Assembly (NCBI GenBank): GCA_002393735.1
Contig: DGTK01000007.1
Coordinates: 62,001-126,000 of the forward strand
DNA from: Lachnospiraceae bacterium UBA4338
GTDB taxonomy: Bacteria; Bacillota; Clostridia; Lachnospirales; Lachnospiraceae
DNA length: 64,000 nucleotides
Direction of reading: 5' to 3'
This document shows, one piece after another, positions 55,583-64,000 of the stretch (position 1 is the stretch's first letter; each line of letters opens with the position of its first letter). The notes under the pieces are model-generated. The model ran no database searches, was not told the DNA's origin, and was given only the letters and a program-made list of their open reading frames with translations. The position numbers and the translations under genes were made by a program.

Positions 55583-55729
55583 TTAAATCATATTCCATTT
55601 AATAATCGTATCCTCTGGATTATCCATTTTAATTTCCTTACCAATAACAATATCCGTATCTATTGGAGAAATTCCTGTACTAGGTCGTTTAGCCATTATA
55701 TCATCCTTTTTTATTAACGAATAACAATG
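55583..55729 (-). pseudogene. Remnant of a NeuB-type N-acylneuraminate synthase (SAF domain)
   Basis: About 48 codons in one frame read SLIKKDDIMAKRPSTGISP, then DTDIVIGKEIK, ending EDTIIKWNMI. This matches the end of the SAF domain of sialic, legionaminic or related acid synthases (KRPGTGISP, IGK, final W-x-M-I). The catalytic TIM barrel is missing. A 37-residue form from the ATG at 55696 has an AAGGA site, so it could be translated, but a function is unlikely. The 55453-55750 gap holds nothing else I can support. It lies just downstream of CMP-sugar genes. Confidence 0.7.
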
Positions 55730-55750
55730 TTAATCCTTACTTTCATTTTT

Positions 55751-57331
55751 TTAATCTATGATTACATATTTAGGTGTTGTAAGCATTTCAATATCAATCT
55801 TTTTTCGATATTTCTTAAGAATTTCATTTATACCCAAATTCTTTTTTTCGGCCAATCCTTTTTCTGTATAGAACTTCATTTTATTATCGGCATAGTTTTC
55901 ATCAGGATTAGGCGAATAACCATCCATACCAGCAATGTATACTTTTTTTACGTTGCAGTTTATTAGTAAACCTATTAACATAAGACCTGCGTTATCCTCA
56001 ACATAATCTGCCTCATTAAGTAAGTCTTTATATCTCACCTGTAAATAAACATCTATGGCAGGAATGTTTGATGTAACAATGCTCTTAACTCTTTTAATTG
56101 CAGGAAGATCTTGATAACGTCTAAGATTGCTGAGGAAGATGAAATCAGTAAAGTTTTCATCATAGTCATAATTAATGCTAATAGTAACTACGTCTTCTTT
56201 TTCGGCACACGAAATAATCTTTTCACGTTCAACAACAGAACTCTGTCCTGGTGCAATAATCAAGGCGGTTTTTCCAGAAATCATCTCCCTAAATTCTGTT
56301 AAATGCGATTCCTGTGTCCTGTCTTTTTCTTGATACTTTAGATATAACTCTTCAATATAACTTTTATCATAAGCCACTTTTTTATCATTATCCATCATAT
56401 CAAAAATGTTACTCATATCTTCAAATGTTAGTGTTTTTTTTGCATCAAGATATCCAGCATATTCTGGATGAGCATTATGCGAAGCAGAAATATAATTTGG
56501 CAAACTATATCCCCAGTATTTTTCTTCATAAAATGTTCCCAATATCTTATCTATTATGGTCAACAACGGCTTAATCTGGTAATTTTTTCCAGCATTCTCA
56601 TTTAGATAGTCTACAAATAATTCTGTATTTAAATTACCTGCTCCACGTCCCATACCCATTATGGATGAATCAATAATTAGATTCCTGCTTGTTCGAACAT
56701 TAACCAAACTCTGTGCATTCGAATACGCCAATTGCATGTTGTTATGGCTATGAAAGCCAATCCAAATATTATCATTCAAATTATGCTCAACCATATAGAA
56801 AAGCCTTGTTAAATCTTTTTCCTTCATCATTCCAAAACTATCTACAATGTAAAAAGCATATGGATCAAACTCATTTGTAGTTTGAATTAGTTTTAAGAAT
56901 TCATCATCAGAATAATTAAGGGAAACCATCGCCTGAACAAATACCAGATACCCCTTGGCTTTAATAGCCTTACAAAATTCCAAAGCCTCCATCAAATTAC
57001 TTTTGTGAAAAGCAACACGTATACCATCAACAGAAGATCCGTCGCATATTGGTAAATCATCAATACTGTACTCACCATAATTAATCATAGCAACAAATAT
57101 TCTACCCTCTCGATTACACGGTATAATTCTAGATATTTCCTCAATAGTGGAAAATTTAGTTAACTCTGGCTTATAGTCAACACGATTTGAAATAAATCCA
57201 CACTCTATTATCTCTACATTTGCTTCAACTAAACCAGCCGTGATTCTTTTTGCATTTTCAAACCCAAATCGCCACTCATTGCAATACCCACCGTCTCTGA
57301 GTGTACAATCCAAAATCTGAATCTTATTCAT
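55751..57331 (-). CDS. DRE-TIM metalloaldolase-like protein with C-terminal extension
   Basis: 526 residues. Residues 1-330 form an HMG-CoA lyase/hydroxyoxovalerate aldolase-type TIM barrel: ILDCTLRDGGYCN at the N-terminus (divalent metal Asp8, catalytic Arg12), the metal His pair in GFHSHNN, and GMGRGAGN. The last 180 residues (from about GKTALIIAPGQSS) look like a Rossmann-type domain with IAGMDGY near the end, similar in feel to DUF115/MptE-like or sialyltransferase-type nucleotide domains; I cannot name it. Proteins of this plan occur in surface polysaccharide loci. It could make or cleave a 2-keto sugar acid. The ATG follows GGAGGAACTC, 22 bases after kdsB. Confidence 0.75.
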   Translation of the reverse strand: MNKIQILDCTLRDGGYCNEWRFGFENAKRITAGLVEANVEIIECGFISNRVDYKPELTKFSTIEEISRIIPCNREGRIFVAMINYGEYSIDDLPICDGSSVDGIRVAFHKSNLMEALEFCKAIKAKGYLVFVQAMVSLNYSDDEFLKLIQTTNEFDPYAFYIVDSFGMMKEKDLTRLFYMVEHNLNDNIWIGFHSHNNMQLAYSNAQSLVNVRTSRNLIIDSSIMGMGRGAGNLNTELFVDYLNENAGKNYQIKPLLTIIDKILGTFYEEKYWGYSLPNYISASHNAHPEYAGYLDAKKTLTFEDMSNIFDMMDNDKKVAYDKSYIEELYLKYQEKDRTQESHLTEFREMISGKTALIIAPGQSSVVEREKIISCAEKEDVVTISINYDYDENFTDFIFLSNLRRYQDLPAIKRVKSIVTSNIPAIDVYLQVRYKDLLNEADYVEDNAGLMLIGLLINCNVKKVYIAGMDGYSPNPDENYADNKMKFYTEKGLAEKKNLGINEILKKYRKKIDIEMLTTPKYVIID

Positions 57332-57353
57332 CAAGAGTTCCTCCGTAACTGAA

Positions 57354-58118
57354 TTATAAAACTTTAATCTCTCCTGCTTCAATCTTCGCAGAAACAATAG
57401 TTCTTACCTTCTCAAGATCATTCGGCGTATCGACTGCCACAGTTTCAGAATCAACTTCTATATATTGAACTTTATAACCATTCTCAATAAAACGAAGAAT
57501 CTCAATATCTTCAACAGCCTCCACTTTTGCCTTACCATACTTTAACCCATAATCACAATAAAATTCCAATGCCTCTGGTTTAAAACCATATACACAAACC
57601 TGCTTATAATATGAGTAATCTATACTTCCTTTGGGATAAGGAGCTGTGGCACGTGTTAGGTATATTCCTATTCCATCCTTATTTGTTATTACTTTCGGGA
57701 CAGTAACATTAACCAAATCAACTGGATTCTTTATTTTTGTCATTAGATTAGAAATCTGCAAATTAGGATCATCATAAAAAGGCATAATTGCAGCTTTAAT
57801 CGTTGAAGGTTCAAGTAGTGGTTCATCCCCTTGAATATTAACAAATAGATCAGCTGATATCTGTCTAGCAACTTCCCCTATTCTATCTGTGCCTGTTCGG
57901 TGAGAATTTGATGTCATTATTACTTCAATTCCATATTCTTTACACTTATCAAATATTCTTTTGTCATCAGTAGCAACATAAATGGCGTCAAAGTCGTCAA
58001 CTTTCATGCATTGCTGATAAACCCACCAAATCATTGGTTTCCCACAAATATCAACCAATGGTTTACCAGGAAAACGACTAGAGTCATAACGAGCTGGAAT
58101 CACACCTATTATTTTCAC
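57354..58118 (-). CDS. kdsB: CMP-sugar synthetase, KdsB (CMP-Kdo synthetase)-like
   Basis: 254-residue nucleotidyltransferase. IPARYDSSRFPGKPL (CTP loop), NSHRTGTDRIGEV, NIQGDEPLLEP and YKQVCVYGF follow KdsB closely, more than NeuA. It would activate Kdo or a similar 3-deoxy-ulosonic acid with CTP. Kdo is typical of Gram-negative lipid A; in a Gram-positive it points to a capsule-type use or a different ulosonic acid. No kdsA or kdsD is in the window. Next to the aldolase-like and polysialyltransferase-like genes. Confidence 0.88.
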   Translation of the reverse strand: MKIIGVIPARYDSSRFPGKPLVDICGKPMIWWVYQQCMKVDDFDAIYVATDDKRIFDKCKEYGIEVIMTSNSHRTGTDRIGEVARQISADLFVNIQGDEPLLEPSTIKAAIMPFYDDPNLQISNLMTKIKNPVDLVNVTVPKVITNKDGIGIYLTRATAPYPKGSIDYSYYKQVCVYGFKPEALEFYCDYGLKYGKAKVEAVEDIEILRFIENGYKVQYIEVDSETVAVDTPNDLEKVRTIVSAKIEAGEIKVL

Positions 58119-58150
58119 AAAAAATAACCTCCATTAATAAAACTTGCTAA

Positions 58151-59161
58151 TTAATAATTATTCTTTTCAAGGTATTTCTCACATTCATCAATTGTTTCAA
58201 AATAATCAACTTTTATTTTATCAAACCTATGAATAGCTGACGAATATATAGAAAAATATTTTATAATTTTATTTTCATCCAAATATTCTATTAATTCCGC
58301 CGGGAAGTTTTTTGATAACAATTGGCAGTTCAAACATGAATAATCAACAGAATCTCTTGGGTGTGGTTTAATAACTGGAATTAAACCTTTATTCCTATAA
58401 TAATCGCACACTCTTTTATATAATTCCACTTGTTTTTCTTCACTATCTATTTTACCATCAGTGTAGAAACAGTATGTCAAAACAAGTGCAATTCTATCAG
58501 ATTTAAAAATTCTCTCATCATTTAAAAAAATATCTATAACAACATTTTTACAATCATCATCTAATAATCGAAATAGTTGTTCTCTTTTTTCTTCAATCAC
58601 TCTTTTATCTTTACCGTTAATAATTAAGTCTATATTTTCATTTACCTCTAATGTTTTAACATATTTGCATTTTAAATAATAATCAATATTGTAATAATCA
58701 TATGGATGAAATAAATAATATATTTTTTTATTTAACCCAATTTTTCTATCTTGTACCATATAAAGGAATCGTGAATTTGCCATCTTTGTTTTCTTAAAAC
58801 AATCAAAACCATCCTCAATAATATTATAATATATATGCTTTGTTTTTAAGTATCTTGCATAGCAAATATCGTCCATAAATAAATATATCTCATTGTATTC
58901 ATAGAACAGTTTGCTGTATTTGTCTTCAATTTTCTTAACATTAATTTTTCCCCATTTTTCTTTTTCATAGTCATTTTGTGGCGAAAACTGTTCTAAAAAA
59001 ATAACATCCCCAAACAAGTCACTTTTTCTCAATTTCGCTATCAAACTATCATATTCAGGTATATAACCTGTTATTGCTATAGCATTTTCCTTATTGGTAT
59101 GTATAGATTTTAATACCGTTATTAAAACATGATAAAAAGTACTACAAATATATAAATTCAT
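58151..59161 (-). CDS. Polysialyltransferase/GT52-like glycosyltransferase
   Basis: 336 residues, no membrane helix. NLYICSTFYHVLITV at the N-terminus, IIEDGFDCF in the middle and KPHPRDSVDYS followed by FPAELI near the C-terminus are the set seen in bacterial sialyltransferases and polysialyltransferases (GT-B type; the H-P motif binds CMP). It would use a CMP-activated sugar, matching KdsB next door. Strongly AT-rich. Four-base overlap with the flippase gene. Donor could be Kdo-like or sialic-acid-like. Confidence 0.75.
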   Translation of the reverse strand: MNLYICSTFYHVLITVLKSIHTNKENAIAITGYIPEYDSLIAKLRKSDLFGDVIFLEQFSPQNDYEKEKWGKINVKKIEDKYSKLFYEYNEIYLFMDDICYARYLKTKHIYYNIIEDGFDCFKKTKMANSRFLYMVQDRKIGLNKKIYYLFHPYDYYNIDYYLKCKYVKTLEVNENIDLIINGKDKRVIEEKREQLFRLLDDDCKNVVIDIFLNDERIFKSDRIALVLTYCFYTDGKIDSEEKQVELYKRVCDYYRNKGLIPVIKPHPRDSVDYSCLNCQLLSKNFPAELIEYLDENKIIKYFSIYSSAIHRFDKIKVDYFETIDECEKYLEKNNY

Positions 59162-60630
59162 TTAGCCGCTCTCCGTCTATTAATCTTCTTTAAATAATTA
59201 CCTATTTTTATAAATATACTCAATGTCCATTTATCTTTTAAAAGAAGTAAAACAATAACATATAATAGCACACCCGAAATTAATTGAATCAATATTTTTA
59301 AAGCTATTACTATATTTAAATAATTTATCAAATATACAAAAGCAAACATCAAACATCCTGAAAATAATTTTTTATATCCATTTTTTATAATTTTTTTAGT
59401 ACTACAATAACCATCACTATTTATAATATAAAGGGTAGTAATTATTAATTCAGCAATAACCGACGCAACAGCAGCACCAAATGATTTATAATACGGAATC
59501 ATAATTAAATTTAAAAATAAATTAATGCCTGCACCAATAACAATGTATTTGCTTGATTTTTTTCTCAAACCAAATGGTGTATAATAATGAGTCCCAGCCC
59601 AACTACTTAATCCTATGATAACTAAAAGCGGAAATGATATATAAATTAATATAACAACATTTTCATATCCACTTCCAAAATATAATGGAATAAATGTTTT
59701 AGCTATTGCAGCAATACCAAATCCACTTCCTATCCCCATAAACAAAATATAATTTAATGATTCGTTAATTTTGTCATTAATATCATCAAAGTTTTTCTGA
59801 GAATACAAATAAGAAATTCTTGGAACCATTACAGAATTAATAGACAAAAAAACGATACTTTTAAAAATATCTAATATTTTTTGAGCTTGCTGATAATAAC
59901 CATTCTCATATTCATTTCTAGTAATTAATCCAATCAAAGTTTTATCAAGCACTAAATATATTGATGTAGCAATAGTAGGTATAAAAAAAATTAATGATTC
60001 TCTAAAATGATTAATAAAAGATAATTCTTTTATCCTAATGGGTTTTAAATATCTAATGACTATTATCCATAAAGACAATGAAGAAAGAACACCAATGATT
60101 ACATTTATATATATATATAACAAAAGATCCTCTTTTGATTTTATAAAAATAAATAAACAAAATAGGCTACATAATTTAAAAAATGCATTGCATAAAACTA
60201 TTGTCTTAAAATGCTCAATTCCATTAAAAAACCACGTTATATCTAACATAGAGCCAAGAAATACAATGGAAAGAGCTATGTAGTATTCTTTATATTGAGA
60301 TGAAAATACAACAAAGATAATCCAAAGCAAAAGAGCAAATAATGATGTAAAAACAGATAACAATTCTATTTCCCAAAAAATTTTACTCCTTTTATATTCA
60401 TCTTCTCTATGAACTGCAATTTCACGTGTACCATATGCCATTGTTCCCAAATTCGCCAGCAATAAAAAATATGATTGCATTGATGCTGTAAAAGACTGCA
60501 CTCCTATACCATCTGCACCCAGGACACGTGCTGTATATGGTGCTGTTATAAATGGAATAATAACATTTAAAACTTGAAATAACGTATTATATAAGAAATT
60601 TTTTTTCAAACTATTTTTTTTTTCATTCAT
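59158..60630 (-). CDS. wzx: Polysaccharide repeat-unit flippase, Wzx type
   Basis: 490 residues with about 14 transmembrane helices. The N-terminal NFLYNTLFQVLNVIIPFITA, then PYTARVLGADGIGVQSFT is the classic start of the polysaccharide transport (PST) family of the MOP superfamily. It moves undecaprenyl-linked repeat units across the membrane. Its presence implies a Wzy-dependent capsule or exopolysaccharide; no clear Wzy is in the window, though an unassigned polytopic protein could serve. Gap of 65 bases from the activase gene before it. Confidence 0.93.
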   Translation of the reverse strand: MNEKKNSLKKNFLYNTLFQVLNVIIPFITAPYTARVLGADGIGVQSFTASMQSYFLLLANLGTMAYGTREIAVHREDEYKRSKIFWEIELLSVFTSLFALLLWIIFVVFSSQYKEYYIALSIVFLGSMLDITWFFNGIEHFKTIVLCNAFFKLCSLFCLFIFIKSKEDLLLYIYINVIIGVLSSLSLWIIVIRYLKPIRIKELSFINHFRESLIFFIPTIATSIYLVLDKTLIGLITRNEYENGYYQQAQKILDIFKSIVFLSINSVMVPRISYLYSQKNFDDINDKINESLNYILFMGIGSGFGIAAIAKTFIPLYFGSGYENVVILIYISFPLLVIIGLSSWAGTHYYTPFGLRKKSSKYIVIGAGINLFLNLIMIPYYKSFGAAVASVIAELIITTLYIINSDGYCSTKKIIKNGYKKLFSGCLMFAFVYLINYLNIVIALKILIQLISGVLLYVIVLLLLKDKWTLSIFIKIGNYLKKINRRRAAK

Positions 60631-60695
60631 GTCATATTTTTCACAATCTATTAAGTATTACTAATAGGTTATATACAATACATCCTCAACAACAG

Positions 60696-61466
60696 TTATA
60701 AACTAATAATTTCAACTCTATCATTAATTGCTTTTAGTTGATTATATAGCAAAACAAGATCATTATCTGATATTTCTTCAAAGCAAGAATATTCCATATT
60801 TAAATTCTTATATTTTGACATTCCAAGGTTATGTACTTTAAACAATTGAATTCTAATATCTTTATATCTCTTTAATAACTGTATGATTTTATAAATATTC
60901 TCAGAATTATAGGTATACGGTTCAACAACAGGAATACGAACAACTGCATTTTTATACTTAGAAACAACAATATCAAAATTCTTTAAATACAAATCACTAT
61001 CTCCAGATAAATATTTTTTGCACTGTTCACGACAAATATTCTTTAAATCTATTATAAAATTATCCATATAATTCATTGCAAATAAAACATAATCAGTTGG
61101 TGCAAACAAGGATGTTTCTATCCATTGTGAAATACCTTCGCTTTTCAATTCTTTTAACACATTTTCAATTATATTAAGATTTAACAAAGGCTCTCCACCA
61201 GAATATGTAACACCACCACCATTTTCATAATAAATCTTATCCCGAAGAATAATATCAATGATTTCTTCTTGAGACATCATTTTTCCATATTGTTTTTCTA
61301 CCCCATCATCAATGAACTTTTGAATGCAAGTTTTTTGATTTTCTGGATTAGCACACCACGGGCACCTAATATCGCACCCTTTTAAAAAAACAGTTGTGCG
61401 TATTCCGTCACCATCATGGACACAAAACCTCTGAATATTGCCAATCAGAACTTTATCATCTATCAT
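60696..61466 (-). CDS. Radical SAM glycyl radical enzyme activase
   Basis: 256 residues. 4Fe-4S motif CDIRCPWC (C31, C35, C38) preceded by FCVHDGDGIRTTVFLKG, then TYSGGEPLL, all typical of PflA-type activases that install a glycyl radical using S-adenosylmethionine. It lacks the two-cluster ferredoxin insert of many activases such as those for choline lyase and glycerol dehydratase, so it is of the short, PflA-like type. Four-base overlap with the glycyl radical enzyme gene ties the two together. Confidence 0.93.
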   Translation of the reverse strand: MIDDKVLIGNIQRFCVHDGDGIRTTVFLKGCDIRCPWCANPENQKTCIQKFIDDGVEKQYGKMMSQEEIIDIILRDKIYYENGGGVTYSGGEPLLNLNIIENVLKELKSEGISQWIETSLFAPTDYVLFAMNYMDNFIIDLKNICREQCKKYLSGDSDLYLKNFDIVVSKYKNAVVRIPVVEPYTYNSENIYKIIQLLKRYKDIRIQLFKVHNLGMSKYKNLNMEYSCFEEISDNDLVLLYNQLKAINDRVEIISL

Positions 61467-63505
61467 GCAATCTTACCTTCATTCTTTAAAGCTCTCTCAA
61501 TAAGCATATCCTTATATGATGTTGGCAAATCCACATAAAATGCGCTAAATCCCCAAACTCTTACAATCAAATTTCTATAATTATCTGGATTACTTTTCGC
61601 ATCGATTAATGTCTCGCTACTTATTACATTCATTTGCATCTGGAAGAATCCTTGCTTAATTCCGGCTTTTATTAACGATATAAATTTCTCAAAATTACTA
61701 CTAATTAAATTCGGAGTAACCATTATATCAACAACATTACCGTTAAAACCATTTTCACAATAATTTAACTGAGCAGCAAATGAAAGCAATTCTGTGTATG
61801 CTAAATTCTTATCGCAAGAAATATGGGTAGCCAACGGTGTATTTTTCATTCTTCCATCAAAAGTGGCACCTGTTCTCGTTCCATCAATCAAATAGGAAGG
61901 TGAACTTAATCCAACCTTATATTTACCATTATAACGATTTAACTTATCTTTAAGACCATCTTTACACATTCCGAATAACTGATTTGTTAATTCAAGTATC
62001 TTTTCTGTATCCTGTCCAAAATACTCACTAGAGTTCAACAACTCTTTTCGTAAAGTATCATTATTTTTATAATTATTTTTTAGTATATGTTGAATATCAC
62101 TTAATGACATTCTTTTTTCTTTGTATACTATCCTCTCCAAGTTTAGAAAAGAATTAACAGTATTTGCTAAACCCTCAGTCAAAATACCGTAATTATTATA
62201 CTTCGCGCCACCATTTGCCAAATCAACACCTGACGTAATGCAATCTTCAAAAAATATTGACATCAACGGAGTTTCCTCCCATATAGTTTTGTCTATATCA
62301 GACATTGCCTTTCTTAACGCACAATCAACATTCTCATTATATTCTTTAATGATATCATTAAAGCCTAAATTTTCTGTGTTTTTTAATTCTTTAATTGTTT
62401 TTACAAAAGTCTCAGCAAACGAATAATTGTATAAATTATTCTGATCTAACGATTTGCCCACAATAACTGGTTCCCAACAAGCAGATACAGCATAATTATA
62501 TGCGTCATCATCCTTATATCCATATTCATTTAATAATGGTATAATTACATCATCGTTTGAAAGAAGCGGACTTCCGTTCCCACTCATAATACTTTCCATT
62601 GCTTTTTGCAATAATTCAGATGGGGTTTTGTTTGAAACCCTAAGCAAAGTTTTAGGATCCGGTAAATGTATTTCTTTTACTGCATCTATAAATAGGTATG
62701 TATACTTATTACAAAAATAGCTTCCATCAGGATTCAACCCACCTAAAATAATTAACTGTCCAGTATCTCCAAGCATAGTTTGACTTTTATATTCAAAATT
62801 CTTATGAATCATTCTACAAAACTCGCTTATTAAAGATTTTGCTTCTGTCTCATCTTCAAAATTAAAACGGTTTAAGACTTTATCCAATCGACCTAAACCA
62901 ACAAGAACAGAGCCCGTTTGATGAAACATCGCATTCCAAAACAATACTCTTTGTAAAGCATCATACAAATCACTAGCCGGCCTATCTTTCATAGACTTAA
63001 GATTACTAATGATTTTTTTGGCATTTTCACTATTATATTTAGATAATTCATTACATATCTTATCAATATACTTTTCTACATACTCAATTGTTTTTATATA
63101 TACCTCTGTATTTTTTCCTCTTGTTTTAATGTTTTCTTTGATAGTTTTCATAGAGTTGTCAACAATAAGAGAGTAATCAACTGGCATATTTCCTATCGGA
63201 CGACGCCTATTATTAAAATATATTTTTTCATCAATCCAATAATAGAATCTGTCATTTTCATCATAAGATACAGTCATTGCATCAAATAAATCACCATATT
63301 GGTTTTCTTTGTCTAAACGATAATATACAATCTTCAAACCAAATATACTAAAAAAACCTTTAATTCCACATTTGACAACAGAGAATAATCCTCTCTTATT
63401 TTCATGCCTATCATATATTCTTATTGCCCTTTTATATATAACAAGCAATACTTGATAGAATTTTATTCTTTTTTTATACATAAATAAGATTATTTTTGAA
63501 AGCAT
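61463..63505 (-). CDS. Glycyl radical enzyme in a polysaccharide cluster, substrate unknown
   Basis: 680 residues. The radical-bearing loop near the C-terminus reads VRVWGFSAFYVDLP with Gly652, where known enzymes have RVSGY/RVAGY. The active-site loop reads SACWEPVIVG with Cys343 and Glu345, the C-x-E-P pattern shared by dehydratases and lyases rather than the C-C of pyruvate formate-lyase. It is 100-150 residues shorter than glycerol or choline-type enzymes. The first 65 residues are basic and hydrophobic (MLSKIILFMYKKRI, KGFFSIFGLKIV), not part of the usual barrel; they may associate with the membrane. Flanked by a GT2 gene and its own activase, then Wzx. No known member with this context comes to mind; a sugar or lipid-linked sugar substrate is inference. 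Start after GATGAGG. Confidence 0.9.
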   Translation of the reverse strand: MLSKIILFMYKKRIKFYQVLLVIYKRAIRIYDRHENKRGLFSVVKCGIKGFFSIFGLKIVYYRLDKENQYGDLFDAMTVSYDENDRFYYWIDEKIYFNNRRRPIGNMPVDYSLIVDNSMKTIKENIKTRGKNTEVYIKTIEYVEKYIDKICNELSKYNSENAKKIISNLKSMKDRPASDLYDALQRVLFWNAMFHQTGSVLVGLGRLDKVLNRFNFEDETEAKSLISEFCRMIHKNFEYKSQTMLGDTGQLIILGGLNPDGSYFCNKYTYLFIDAVKEIHLPDPKTLLRVSNKTPSELLQKAMESIMSGNGSPLLSNDDVIIPLLNEYGYKDDDAYNYAVSACWEPVIVGKSLDQNNLYNYSFAETFVKTIKELKNTENLGFNDIIKEYNENVDCALRKAMSDIDKTIWEETPLMSIFFEDCITSGVDLANGGAKYNNYGILTEGLANTVNSFLNLERIVYKEKRMSLSDIQHILKNNYKNNDTLRKELLNSSEYFGQDTEKILELTNQLFGMCKDGLKDKLNRYNGKYKVGLSSPSYLIDGTRTGATFDGRMKNTPLATHISCDKNLAYTELLSFAAQLNYCENGFNGNVVDIMVTPNLISSNFEKFISLIKAGIKQGFFQMQMNVISSETLIDAKSNPDNYRNLIVRVWGFSAFYVDLPTSYKDMLIERALKNEGKIA

Positions 63506-63521
63506 AAAAACCTCATCAATT

Positions 63522-64000
63522 TCAATTTATATAATCTATCTTTACTCTTCTAAATGTTCCTACTATAGTTCCGCGAACAATAATGAAAATCTTTTTTAAT
63601 TTACATTCAGTCTTACTAAAAATTATTTGTAGAATCAAATACATATTGAATAAAAAATGCTTACAATATGTCGAAACACCTCTCATTCTAACAGTAGTCA
63701 TTGTATTTCGATAAAAATAATAAAATCTGTCAATTCTATCTCTGGGAGCATTTATAATGTCAATACCAACGTTATCCTTCATATAATGATAAACAGTACT
63801 CTCGCCAATAAGAAAACCCGAATAACCAGCCTTTATAATTCTTGTAGAATATTCTCCATCATCTCCCCAAATAAAATATTCTTTTATTGGCAAACCAACT
63901 TCCTTAACAACTGATGCAGGAATAAACATGGCTACAAATGATGTATGTGATATTTCTATTATCTTATTATCAATGTACTCATTCCACCTATATACAGTAC
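63522..64000 (-). CDS. Glycosyltransferase family 2, GlfT2/rhamnosyltransferase-like (C-terminal part)
   Basis: About 158 residues before the window edge. HTSFVAMFIPASVVKEVG, then IKEYFIWGDDGEYSTRI is the W-x-D-D-x-E-(F/Y) acceptor/catalytic signature of GT2 enzymes that add rhamnose or galactofuranose in GT-A folds. A further hydrophobic helix (HFLFNMYLILQIIF) follows. The frame stays open to position 64000, so the N-terminus with the donor DXD lies beyond. 16 bases upstream of the glycyl radical enzyme gene. Confidence 0.88.
   Translation of the reverse strand, partial: TVYRWNEYIDNKIIEISHTSFVAMFIPASVVKEVGLPIKEYFIWGDDGEYSTRIIKAGYSGFLIGESTVYHYMKDNVGIDIINAPRDRIDRFYYFYRNTMTTVRMRGVSTYCKHFLFNMYLILQIIFSKTECKLKKIFIIVRGTIVGTFRRVKIDYIN

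Noticed and set aside
61463..63505. Calling the glycyl radical enzyme pyruvate formate-lyase
   Set aside because: PFL has a C-C pair and a different glycine loop. Here it is C-x-E-P, the protein is shorter, and neither pflA-style metabolic neighbours nor a formate channel is present.
1..64000. tRNA, rRNA, CRISPR array or insertion sequence
   Set aside because: No regularly spaced repeats, cloverleaf-sized gaps with matching ends, or transposase-like proteins were found.

Overview
The window looks like a chromosome segment from a low-GC Gram-positive of the class Clostridia, most likely a Lachnospiraceae relative (Coprococcus/Butyrivibrio-like). The supporting signs are a CIRCE-controlled small heat-shock gene, the lepA-hemW pair, AGGAGG-type ribosome binding sites, YfhO-family membrane proteins, rpsT starting at TTG, and a Gram-positive style type IV pilus locus. 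Almost everything is on the minus strand; only a GNAT acetyltransferase and rpsT are on the plus strand. I saw no rRNA, tRNA, CRISPR array or insertion sequence. The genus is an inference.

Region 1 (1-11 kb) is housekeeping and small accessory genes: the start of a patatin-like lipase, an alpha/beta hydrolase with serine acetyltransferase, a GC-rich tandem repeat with a 17-bp hairpin, Hsp20 with CIRCE, a NUDIX hydrolase, a membrane diguanylate cyclase, a serine-hydrolase lipoprotein, a MIF-like tautomerase, a DUF3737 beta-helix protein, an RlmI-like rRNA methyltransferase, a GNAT protein, and an XRE regulator whose transcript seems leaderless.

Region 2 (11-36 kb) is a type IV pilus locus. 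In transcription order it holds pilT, then comM and dprA (competence genes), a small toxin/antitoxin-like insertion, pilB and pilC, the major pilin with its own promoter and terminator, three tandem overlapping YfhO genes, the prepilin peptidase, a natural PilM-PilN fusion, PilO, and four minor pilins. PilB carries the tandem MshEN motif expected to bind c-di-GMP, which links it to the nearby diguanylate cyclase. The gene set suggests a retractile pilus with a possible role in DNA uptake. The YfhO triplet suggests pilus or envelope glycosylation.

Region 3 (36-42.5 kb) holds hemW, lepA and a fourth YfhO gene that overlaps lepA, with divergent rpsT.

Region 4 (42.5-64 kb) is cell-surface glycan biosynthesis: polytopic GT-C-like proteins, an acyltransferase, a signal-less GH9 enzyme, CDP-glucose 4,6-dehydratase, a propeller protein and a methyltransferase. 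After a doubly broken membrane gene and a remnant of a NeuB-type synthase comes a second, AT-richer block: a DRE-TIM aldolase-like protein, a KdsB-like CMP-sugar synthetase, a polysialyltransferase-like enzyme, a Wzx flippase, a glycyl radical enzyme with its radical SAM activase, and a family 2 glycosyltransferase that runs off the window.

The most unusual feature is the glycyl radical enzyme and activase inside the polysaccharide cluster. The YfhO triplet embedded in the pilus locus comes second.
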